Assembly (NCBI GenBank): GCA_030267965.1
Contig: BRYA01001233.1
Location: 1 to 19,812 of the forward strand
DNA length: 19,812 nucleotides
Reading direction: 5' to 3'
DNA from: Triparma columacea
Taxonomy: Eukaryota; Sar; Bolidophyceae; Parmales; Triparmaceae
Shown here: positions 9,601 to 17,411 of the stretch, one piece after another
How the letters are laid out: every line of letters starts with the position of its first letter
Numbering within the stretch: position 1 is the first letter of the stretch
Notes under the pieces: generated by a model
What the model saw: only the letters and a program-made list of their open reading frames with translations
Databases searched by the model: none
What the model was told of the DNA's origin: nothing
Position numbers and translations under genes: made by a program

Positions 9601-10933
9601 CCCAGAAGCGGCCTTGGAAGTGCTCGAGGGGAGCTCCATCGTGGATGTAGTTTCCATTTTGTGTTGCTCTTGCGACTATCGCCTCGTTTGCTACTCTGAG
9701 GACACGCGGGAGTTCTTCTTGGAAAAGGAAGAGGTAGACTACCTTAACGACGGAGATCTGCTCTGTGGCGACGATGTTCTCGAGGCATATAACGTCTTGG
9801 AGCTCGGAATCGACGTGAAGGCTGAAGCGGAGGAAAACGAAGACGGAGCTGCGGTCACGACGTGTCTGAGCAGCGTCGTTCGGCACGCAATTACCAATTG
9901 CACTGCCTCGGGACTGCGAGAGTCTCTCTCTAGCTTAAGTACGCACGATGATGTCATCGACTTTCAGGCTAACCGCCCAGCCGGGATGCTTCCCTCCGCA
10001 GGGGAAGCCAAAAGGATCCGAAGCTACCTCCGAATTATCTCCCGAGACTGTTGTCTCTCTGAGGGCGTGGATAAGGATGAGGACGGCGAGGAGGTCAAGT
10101 TCCTTGAGATACAGATTGGGAAGGCTTCCACGATCGTATCTGGAAAAGTTGAAACCAAAAAGGAGGAACTTAAAGAAAAGCGAGGAAAATATGCTGAAGG
10201 GGGGGGACTTTTTGGCCTTCTAGGGAATGAAGCCGATAACTTCGAGAACGCCAATCATTTGGACGAAGAAAAAGACCCACGCGAAGGGAAGAAGAAGGTC
10301 ACCCACCTTCCCATTGCCTACACGGAAGCTGCGCAAGTCAAGTTTGAGCTAGACATTCACCGCCAGAAAATGCTTGAACGAATTAAGAGTGGGAAGAGCA
10401 AGATTGGTGCTGGGATCTACCAGTTCCCGGCTATAAGCCCGGCCCCCAAGAACAGAATTGAACAGCAGAAGGAGGCCTTGGCTGAACAGAAGGAGAAGGA
10501 GGAGCAGAGGAAGGAACAAGTAGAGCTCGAAATGAAGGAGGAAAAACGAAGGGAAATTGAGGACAAAATGGCTGTGTCGGCGAACCAGCAGCTTTTCAAC
10601 CAGTGGGTCAAGGAAGACGGAGATGCAGGAGGGCTTGACCAGGCATTGATGATGAGGTCGAGCGTTTTGAGGAGGGAGGAGGTCATGAAGGATAAAAAGG
10701 AAGAGGGGGGGGAAGAGGGGGGGAGGGAGGAGGGGGAGAGAGAAGGAGAAGGAGAAGGAGAAGGAGAAGGAGAAGGAGAAGGAGAAGGAGAAGGAGAAGG
10801 AGAAGGAGAAGGAGCAACTGAAACAGGAAAGGATATTTCCTTGGGAAGTCTGCTCGAGAAGGCTGCGGATGAAGGTGAAGTCGACGAAGTGGAACATATA
10901 GACTGCAGGGCTACTGAGGGGGCAGTCGGTTAG
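6639..10933 (+). CDS. IQ-motif, coiled-coil protein of unknown function, two exons
   Basis: Not assigned to a named family. Exons 6639-7274 and 7397-10933 join at a codon boundary (phase 0) to give 1390 residues. The N-terminal 210 residues are basic and Pro/Ser-rich, probably disordered, ending in a Lys/Arg cluster. IQ-like motifs begin near 375 (IQRAVRCYLAK), 406 (LQGCWRRKMAF) and 438 (IQASFRAFLYG), suggesting calmodulin or light-chain binding. Strongly charged coiled coil spans about 525-730 and a second one about 787-881. A Glu-Gly dipeptide tract lies at 1328-1351. Start: ATG at 6639, but TTGCAG just inside it looks like a splice acceptor, so an upstream first exon is possible. It is divergent from the cyclase gene and 100 bp ahead of the myosin gene on the same strand. 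A cytoskeletal or flagellar scaffold is a guess from composition and neighbours. Confidence 0.85.
7275..7396 (+). other. Intron of the IQ/coiled-coil gene (122 bp)
   Basis: Donor GGGCAG|GTGAGT and acceptor CTCTCACAG|GAA flank a stretch that contains a CTAAC branch motif (7323-7327) and a pyrimidine-rich 3' half. Removal joins Gln212 to Glu213 without changing frame, linking two long open frames on the same strand. This agrees in style with the cyclase introns. Confidence 0.88.
10694..10814 (+). repeat. 121-nt homopurine tract with 12 perfect AGAAGG repeats
   Basis: Every base from 10694 to 10814 on the plus strand is A or G. The first part holds G-runs of 8, 7, 3 and 5. Bases 10741-10812 are 12 exact copies of the hexamer AGAAGG, encoding alternating Glu-Gly (residues 1328-1351 of the IQ protein). 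The hexamer length keeps the frame when copies are gained or lost. Such tracts can form triplex DNA and often vary in length. Confidence 0.9.
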
Positions 10934-11033
10934 GGGAAGAGGGGGGATTTTGTTTGTTTTGTTTGATCAAATTTCATTTATCTTTTTCTTGATTGGAGTT
11001 CTCTTCCTCTGTTCTGTTGGCAAATCTTTCCAG
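10934..11033 (+). promoter_or_regulatory. 100-bp gap upstream of the myosin gene
   Basis: This short T-rich gap must hold the 3' end of the IQ gene and the start region of the myosin gene. A pyrimidine tract ending in TTTCCAG directly abuts the myosin ATG and looks like a splice acceptor, but the gap has no CTAAC branch motif and no good donor. I see no AATAAA. It may simply be a pyrimidine-rich leader. Confidence 0.4.
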
Positions 11034-14000
11034 ATGGAGAAGGACCCTGCTAGCTCCCTCGTGTGGGTGCGCGATAAGAAGGACGTGTGGCGAGTCGCCA
11101 AGATAGTGTCTGCGACGGATACTGATGTTGTCGTCGAAGGAAAGGATGGTTCTCATGAAACTTTCTCTGGAGCCGATCACGCGATCTTTGACCAGACACA
11201 TAACTTGCCCCTTCCAGACCTTTCGCAGTATAACAACCTTCACGAAGCCCCTCTTTTGTATGGATTGAAGAAGAGGTTTGCCAACGACTCGATTTATACC
11301 CACTGTGGAGAGATCTTAGTCTCTGTTAACCCTTACAAGGAAATCCCCAACCTCTACACACTTGAGGAATCGGCGGCGACTGCCGAGGATGAGGGGGGCG
11401 AGTCTGATGATGAGGGCGAGGATGATGTGCCCCATGTCTACCATGTGGCCAAGAAGGCCCTCCGCGACCTTTCCTCTGCAAGGAGAAACCAGTCGGTCGT
11501 CATCTCAGGAGAGTCCGGGGCTGGTAAGACGGAAGCTTCCAAACATGTCATGAGGTACCTGATCAAAGAGTCTTCCAAGGTTCAATCGTGCACAGTGGAG
11601 CTCGGCTCAAACATTCAGAAGAGTCTCATGAAGTCCAACGTCATCCTTGAGGCCTTTGGAAATGCCAAGACTGTGCGTAACGACAACTCTTCTCGCTTCG
11701 GGAAGTACATCAAGCTCAAGTACTCTCCCTCCCTGTCGATTGTCGGGGCGAAGACCGATCACTTCCTTCTTGAGAAGTCACGCCTCATTAGTGTCGCCAA
11801 GGGTGAAAGGAACTACCACATCTTTTACCAGATGCTTGCTGGCACTCGTGACGTCGGAGCCCCGTCAGACTTCAAGATGTTGAATGGTGGCAAAACCCTC
11901 AAAATTGGCGGTGTTGACGACAAGGAGGAGTTTGAGCACACTTGTGAGGCCATGGAAACCGTCGGCATTGACTCCGATGTGCGATCTTCCCTCTGGGAAG
12001 TCTTAATGGGACTTCTCAAGCTCGGCAATGTCGACTTTGTCTTGAAGGAGCCCGAAAACCCAGAGAAGGGCTCGGCTCCAGCTGACAGTGCCGCAATGGC
12101 TGCTATTTCCTCTCTACTTGGGCTCGAGAATAACGAATTTGTGCTGCGCCTCACCGAAAAGCGCTCTGTCTCGGGCCGCGGCTCCATCACTGCTGTCCCC
12201 CTCGATGACCGTCAGGCATCCGATAACTCCCGCGCGTTAATCAAGTATGTGTACGGGTGCATGTTTGAGTGGCTTGTCGGGAAGATTAATCGCTCCCATG
12301 CCATCAGTGAAGAAACCTCCTCGGAGAACTGCAAATTCGTCGGGATCCTTGATATTTTCGGCTTCGAAATTTTCAAATCTAATTCGTTTGAGCAACTCTG
12401 CATCAACTTTGCTAATGAGATATTACAGCAGCAGTTTAACCACCAGGTTTTCGTTCTCGAGAAGCAGGCCTATGAGGCTGAGGGCATCGATTCCTCTGTT
12501 ATTCAGTTCCAGGACAACCAGCCTGTCATTGACCTCATCAGCAAGAAACCTAAGGGCCTTATGCCTGTCCTCGAGGAGCACTGCTTGATGAGCCGCGACC
12601 CTGACAATCAGGCCCTCCTCTCCACTTACAACCGGAACCAGGCATCTCACGCGAACTTTGCCAAGCCAAGGTTTGGAAACGAGTCTTTCGTCGTCAAGCA
12701 CTTTGCGGGGGATGTGGAGTATCAGGTTAAGAACTTCGTTGAGAAGAACAACGACTCGATGACTGACGAGCTCCTCGACCTTGTCAAGTTCAGCTCAAAA
12801 GAGGTGCTCAAGGAAATCATGAGCGTTGGCTCTGCTGACGGTGATGACGACGACTCCGAGGACGACGGCTGCGACGACGATCCCGACCTCCCTCCAACTG
12901 CCCCTCGCAGGTCCACCATCGCCACCGGGAGGCGCACCACCAAGCAGGGCAACCAAGGATTTGCGGCGCTCAACACTGTGTCCTACACCTTCCGCCTCCA
13001 GCTTGACTCCTTGGCCTCGACTTTGCGCGCCACGAGCCCACACTACATCAAGTGCATCAAACCCAACTCTGCTAAGGCGCCGGGAGGCTTCAACAATGCC
13101 CTCGTTATCGAGCAGCTGCGCTACTCCGGTGTCCTTGAGGTCGTTCGGATTCGTCGTGAGGGCTTTCCGACCCGTGTTCCATTTGACGAGTTTCACAAGA
13201 AGTACGCAATCCTTCTCAAGAATACCACGTACGACAAGAATGACGATAGGGCGGCCGCCTTACTGATATGCGAGAAGTCCCTTGCCGAGGGTCAGTACCA
13301 GGAAGGGAAATCCTGTCTTTTCCTTCGCGATATGATGCTTCGTGAGCTCTCTCTCGCCGTCAAAATGTTCTACAGTTCCCAAGCGACCATGATCGTTGCG
13401 AGATTCAGGTCCATGGTTGCAAAGCGCAAATACAAGAAGGCGAGGGACTCGGCATCCCAGCTCGAGGCCTTCGCCCGCATGTTGCGCAAGAAGAAAGAAT
13501 TCAAGAAGGAGAAGGAACTCATGATCAAAATTCAGAGTCATGTTCGTGGGCGTCTAGAGAGGGTGGGATACGGGAAGAAGCTCCGCACGGAAACTGCCGC
13601 AGCCACGAAAATTGCGTCTGCTCGCAGAATGATGCTCGAGCACCAAGAATACCTCAAAGCTCTCGACTCTGTGACAAAAATTGAGGCAAAGTTCCGTCAG
13701 CATAAAGCTGAGGCTGACTTTCGTGACGAAAAGAAGAAGGCGATTGCTGTGCAGGCGGCGATCCGTGCTCACCAAGCCCAAAAAGAGAAGGTTGCCAAGC
13801 TGGTGTCAATTGCCCGCCTTCAGGTCGGTATCAGGGCCTTCCTTCGCAATTGCAGGTTGTCGTCCAAGGTCCTTGACTTTCACACTGGCGCGCGCAATAA
13901 AGAGGTTGAAGTCGTCAAGAAGATGCTTGCCAATGACCCATCTCTCGGTATCTTGAGGAACCGCTACGACCACATGAAGACCATCCTCCACACGGCGTGC

Positions 14001-15557
14001 AAGGCTGGTCACTTTGAGATTGTCAAGCTTCTTGACCCTTCTTACGAGGACGTGTTTGCCGTAGATTCCCTGGGAAATTGCGCCCTCCACTACGCTGCTG
14101 GCTCTGCCAGGGTTCAGATCGTGAAGTATCTCGCCGGGATCGTCAACACCGCCGCCTTGCTTGACGTCAAGGACCACAAGGTTGGCCTTAAAAAGGCTCT
14201 GAGGAGGCTCAAGTCCCAGAAGTCCAACGTTGGCAGCGAAGGGGATGCGGCCGCCTCCAAAGAAAACGAAGTCCTCGTCGAGGGCTGGCTCAAGAAACAC
14301 AAGGTCGGAAAGTCCACTGACAATCGCTGGTGCACCCTCTCTCGCACCGAGCTTAAGTACTTCAAGAGGAAGAGTGACAAGAATCCAGCCCAGAACATCA
14401 GCCTGGAGGTTGCTATGGTTAAGTACTGCTTGACCGAGAAACACACGTTTGAGATCCATTCCCCTCTCCTCCTCGATGCCAAGCGGAATCCTCACGGGCG
14501 CATGTACTTTGTGTGCGAGACTGAGGTTGTGCTCCAGAAGTGGCTTGCTGCACTTCGTGTTTCTGACGCCATGACTGAAATGCTCGTCACCATGGCCTCA
14601 AATAATCCCTCCTCTAAGAAGGACATTATCAACCTCGAGGCCAGGAGGGCCTTCGTCGGGCAGAAGAACGGGCAGGGTCAGACTGCACTACATGTGCTGG
14701 CCAAAGCTGACAAGACGAAGTGGAGGCAGAGTGACAGTGAGGGCAAGGTGCCTGCTGGAGCCGGTGCGAGAAGGAGACTAAGCACAGCTCACGTTTTGAA
14801 GAGGCAGCAGACAACGTTTGGCGGGGCTTCGTCTGTTGTTAGGGTAGCCGATGTTGCGACGTTCCTTTTAGAGTCTGGTTGCAACATTGACTCCACTGAC
14901 GTCGATGGAAACACCGCGATTCGCTTAGCAGTTGAAAACAAGCTGGACGATCTCGTCTTTGCTCTCGTGAAGAAGGGCGCTGACATCAACATCAAGGGCA
15001 GCGATGGCAGGTCTGCGAAAGACTGCATGAGCACGGCAGCGCTCGATGCAGTTGCGGATATGAGCGGGATGAGCATCGAGGACTTACCTGAGCTCAAGGG
15101 GGAGCCAGCAAAGGTCGCAGGGGGGACGTACATGAGTTTCAGGTTCGAGAAGCTAAGCATTATGGACCTTGCAGAAGAGTGCGACCCCTATGTGAAGATC
15201 ACCGTGTATGTGAAGAACGCCGGGGGTGGAGCGGAGGTTGCCGAGGAGCCCCAGGCTATCACGAGACCAGTTCACGTCTGCAACGAGTTCGTCTACGTAG
15301 GCTACACGTTCAATTTGCAGTCGGCGCTGGAGGATATCAAGAACGGCTTGGCTGTTGTTGAGCTCTGCGACAAGAAGAAATCAGGCGAAGTTGTCTCATG
15401 GTGTTTGATCGACCTCGCCATTGGAAGTGATGAAGTAAACAGTGGGGAGGTGCACTTCGACATGCATGAGGGTCCTGTCAACCTGAAGAACGACGCTGAC
15501 TACGTTAGTGCTGACATGGTTCTGAGCGGAGATATTGTTTTGACGAAGTTGGAGTAA
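11034..15557 (+). CDS. Unconventional myosin heavy chain: motor, IQ lever, ankyrin, PH, ankyrin, C2-like tail
   Basis: An actin-based motor of 1507 residues in one exon. Motor, about 40-775: P-loop GESGAGKT at 159-166, switch I NDNSSRFGK at 216-224, switch II LDIFGFE at 439-445, and a conserved actin-binding/SH region with HYIKCIKPN and EGFPTRVPF. Lever arm, about 780-940, has six or seven degenerate IQ motifs about 24 residues apart. Tail: ankyrin-like repeats (about 946-1039), PH domain (about 1075-1179, starting VEGWLKKHK), more ankyrin-like repeats (about 1198-1333) and a C2-like end (about 1361-1507, with CDPYVKITVY). The TEDS position, 16 residues before RALIK, is Ser384. Acidic inserts lie at about 113-132 and in loop 2 at about 598-643. 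Start: ATG at 11034; the frame extends 28 codons upstream, but without another ATG. The tail suggests membrane phosphoinositide and protein binding (inferred). The class cannot be assigned by eye. Confidence 0.96.
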   Translation: MEKDPASSLVWVRDKKDVWRVAKIVSATDTDVVVEGKDGSHETFSGADHAIFDQTHNLPLPDLSQYNNLHEAPLLYGLKKRFANDSIYTHCGEILVSVNPYKEIPNLYTLEESAATAEDEGGESDDEGEDDVPHVYHVAKKALRDLSSARRNQSVVISGESGAGKTEASKHVMRYLIKESSKVQSCTVELGSNIQKSLMKSNVILEAFGNAKTVRNDNSSRFGKYIKLKYSPSLSIVGAKTDHFLLEKSRLISVAKGERNYHIFYQMLAGTRDVGAPSDFKMLNGGKTLKIGGVDDKEEFEHTCEAMETVGIDSDVRSSLWEVLMGLLKLGNVDFVLKEPENPEKGSAPADSAAMAAISSLLGLENNEFVLRLTEKRSVSGRGSITAVPLDDRQASDNSRALIKYVYGCMFEWLVGKINRSHAISEETSSENCKFVGILDIFGFEIFKSNSFEQLCINFANEILQQQFNHQVFVLEKQAYEAEGIDSSVIQFQDNQPVIDLISKKPKGLMPVLEEHCLMSRDPDNQALLSTYNRNQASHANFAKPRFGNESFVVKHFAGDVEYQVKNFVEKNNDSMTDELLDLVKFSSKEVLKEIMSVGSADGDDDDSEDDGCDDDPDLPPTAPRRSTIATGRRTTKQGNQGFAALNTVSYTFRLQLDSLASTLRATSPHYIKCIKPNSAKAPGGFNNALVIEQLRYSGVLEVVRIRREGFPTRVPFDEFHKKYAILLKNTTYDKNDDRAAALLICEKSLAEGQYQEGKSCLFLRDMMLRELSLAVKMFYSSQATMIVARFRSMVAKRKYKKARDSASQLEAFARMLRKKKEFKKEKELMIKIQSHVRGRLERVGYGKKLRTETAAATKIASARRMMLEHQEYLKALDSVTKIEAKFRQHKAEADFRDEKKKAIAVQAAIRAHQAQKEKVAKLVSIARLQVGIRAFLRNCRLSSKVLDFHTGARNKEVEVVKKMLANDPSLGILRNRYDHMKTILHTACKAGHFEIVKLLDPSYEDVFAVDSLGNCALHYAAGSARVQIVKYLAGIVNTAALLDVKDHKVGLKKALRRLKSQKSNVGSEGDAAASKENEVLVEGWLKKHKVGKSTDNRWCTLSRTELKYFKRKSDKNPAQNISLEVAMVKYCLTEKHTFEIHSPLLLDAKRNPHGRMYFVCETEVVLQKWLAALRVSDAMTEMLVTMASNNPSSKKDIINLEARRAFVGQKNGQGQTALHVLAKADKTKWRQSDSEGKVPAGAGARRRLSTAHVLKRQQTTFGGASSVVRVADVATFLLESGCNIDSTDVDGNTAIRLAVENKLDDLVFALVKKGADINIKGSDGRSAKDCMSTAALDAVADMSGMSIEDLPELKGEPAKVAGGTYMSFRFEKLSIMDLAEECDPYVKITVYVKNAGGGAEVAEEPQAITRPVHVCNEFVYVGYTFNLQSALEDIKNGLAVVELCDKKKSGEVVSWCLIDLAIGSDEVNSGEVHFDMHEGPVNLKNDADYVSADMVLSGDIVLTKLE

Positions 15558-15659
15558 ATTGTGTTGGGAGATACGAACGAGGGAACAGTGATGGCGAGAA
15601 AAAAACGGGTCATGTTTTCAAAAGTGTTGACGTTTGCTTTCTTTTATGTTGACGACACA
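15558..15659. other. Convergent 3' gap between myosin and the charged-protein gene
   Basis: Only 102 bp lie between the two stop codons, so the 3' ends of the converging transcripts probably overlap. No canonical AATAAA is present on either strand; CATAAA on the minus strand (15642-15647) is the nearest variant. A run of A at 15600-15605 is the only other feature. Confidence 0.5.
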
Positions 15660-16161
15660 TCACTCGTAGATTGAGTATGGGTTCATGTATAAGCCGTCGT
15701 TGGTTGAAGGATTTTTCTCAAGGCGCTGTTGAAATGACTTCAACTGGTTTTGTGATATCTTGACTTCTTCTTCTTCTTCTTCTTCGTCCACATTTTTAGA
15801 TGAGGATGGCAGTAGTGACGCGGGTTGTCCCATCGTCTCCTTGGAATGGGGCTGGGAATGAGCTATTTCCTCGTCCACGCCGACCCTCACTCTCTTGACG
15901 CATTTGTCCCCGCTTAAATTCTTCCCCTTCCTGAGAAGGGATAAGTAGGCGAGTTGCTCCTGAAGCGCCCTGTCGGTAACTAGCGTTCCTTTAAGTTCTG
16001 CACATCCTGTCTGCAGCGCGAGCTCGTGTTTCTTCACGGGTTTCTTGGGCTCACTGAGCCTGTCGAACACACTCTTCTTCCCTTTGTTTTTCGTACGCGA
16101 AACAGGCGCCGACTGTGGTCTTAAGTTTCGTCTTCCGCCATCAGACTTTTTCTGCTTGTTT

Positions 16162-16209
<48 letters not shown>

Positions 16210-17228
16210 TTGCTGCTGTTGTTGTTTTCTTCGCCGCTTAGGGCGAAAGCAAAATCACCGCGAGCGTGTTTCTTGCCCTTGCCGGTGTTTGCCGTACCGA
16301 CCTGAACGACCCCGCTGACCCCCTTTGCCCCTCCTCGGATGGCGGCCGCCGAGGCGGGCCTAGATGAGGGCGGGGCGCTCTTGAAGACATAATCGTCCCT
16401 CATCCTATTCTTCTCCATTTGCTGCGTAAACTGATTCCGTAGAATCTGTGCTCGTGCAACCTTCACCCTCTCCCTCTGCTCCGCAAGTTGGTCCTCTTCG
16501 GCCAAAATCTTCATAACCCTATCCACTGCCTCCTTGTCTTTCACTATTGCGACCTCTGGGATCACGTGGGAGAGGCGATTCAGTGGTACATGGTAATAGT
16601 CCGTCCAAAGGTTCTCGTCGCCCAGCCTGTAGTACCTCCAGTCTTTCTTCTTGACGGGCTGTGTGCTTTCCCTAGGCTTCTCCGTCGGGGTTGGTGGAGG
16701 TGGCCTCCTCGTGACGCCAAGCTGCGGCGGGCGGCGGGAAGCGGAGGCGGCGATGGGGTTAGAAGCTGTCAGCTCGTGTGCACCCAGTATTAGCACGGTC
16801 TAACCTCTCTCCTCCTCCTTCCAAAAACTTACCTTGCTCTCCTTCTTGTAATTCTCGTACTGCCTCTGCTTGTACTGGATCCTCAGCTGGTGTTGTCGTG
16901 CTTTGCGCTGCTTTATCAAAGTTTGCTCGTCCCTCACCCTGTCCCGGTTAGCAATGGCCTCGTTCCTTGCCCTGACCTGGTCCCCGGGCACCTTCTTAAA
17001 CAGGTAGTCCCTCTTTATTTCTTCTGCCTTCTCTACCCTCGTTCCCGAGTACAACTCAAGGGGCTTCTCGGTCTTGGCGTCGTACATGCCAAACCAGGAA
17101 TCGCGGGTGTCACTCTGCTCCAGCCAAAACTGTGTGGGTCGCTGTCTAGTTTTAATCTGTAGAGCAGGTGCACCTGAGCTTGAGGGGCGCCCCGGCGGGA
17201 CCTTCCGTCCCCTTCGCTTGGGAGGCAT
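15660..17228 (-). CDS. Uncharacterised charged, low-complexity protein, two exons
   Basis: Not recognised. Exons 17228-16833 and 16772-15660 join in frame to give 502 residues. Exon 1 (132 residues) begins MPPKRRGRK; after its basic start come aromatic motifs (QFWLEQ, DSWFGMYD) and a very charged helix to about 132. Exon 2 has a Pro-rich linker, an aromatic patch around 176-195 (DWRYYRLGDE, WTDYYHV), a second charged helix, an Asn/Asp tract (about 315-340) and a run of seven Glu near the C-terminus. The ATG at 17228 is the first in its frame; the frame also runs seven codons upstream without another ATG. It is divergent from the RSPH10B-like gene, so a shared promoter and possible flagellar role can be suggested but not shown. 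The 3' splice site is uncertain (see intron). Confidence 0.75.
15764..15784 (-). repeat. Seven CTT triplets encoding poly-Glu
   Basis: Seven tandem CTT units on the plus strand read as GAA on the minus strand and encode seven Glu in a row near the C-terminus of the charged protein. It is a short in-frame microsatellite. Confidence 0.8.
16162..16203 (-). repeat. Seven TTGTCG hexamers encoding an Asp-Asn tract
   Basis: Seven exact copies of TTGTCG (plus strand) run from 16162 to 16203, flanked by imperfect GTT/GCT triplets to about 16225. On the coding strand they give alternating Asp and Asn, continuous with a poly-Asn segment. As in the neighbouring IQ protein, a hexamer repeat encodes a dipeptide tract without shifting frame. 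Confidence 0.88.
16773..16832 (-). other. Small intron of the charged-protein gene (60 bp, acceptor uncertain)
   Basis: The donor is AGCAAG|GTAAGT. A CTAAT branch-like motif is at 16793-16789. The acceptor that keeps the long second frame open is CACACGAG at 16773. A more canonical GACAG ends 7 nt further on (16766), but using it shifts the frame and soon hits a stop. The in-frame choice is preferred because it preserves 370 further residues. Confidence 0.6.
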
Positions 17229-17411
17229 ATTCAAATTCTTGATTCTCAACTCGTGAGCAGGCTAAGCGAGGATACCAGTGTGTGCTGGAAAAACAAGAAT
17301 ACAGTGGGGCTGCCTCCTCAATCTCAATCCTAACAGAAAACAGAAACGAAGTCTGCTCAGGTTTTTGTCTTCACTAACTGCCCTGTTTCTTTGAGCATTC
17401 AGTTGGTTTAA
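17229..17411. promoter_or_regulatory. Divergent promoter between charged-protein and RSPH10B-like genes
   Basis: The two start codons are 183 bp apart. The RSPH10B side ends with CTAAC (17374-17378), a pyrimidine tract and CATTCAG (AG at 17401-17402), 10 nt before the ATG. This looks like an intron end in the 5' leader. GTGAGC at 17253-17258 could be the donor, giving a 150-bp leader intron. No clear TATA box is seen. Confidence 0.5.

Noticed and set aside
10950..11033. 28-codon hydrophobic extension as a signal anchor on the myosin
   Set aside because: There is no ATG in this extension, only TTG. A membrane anchor before a myosin motor would be abnormal, and the T-rich stretch looks like leader sequence.
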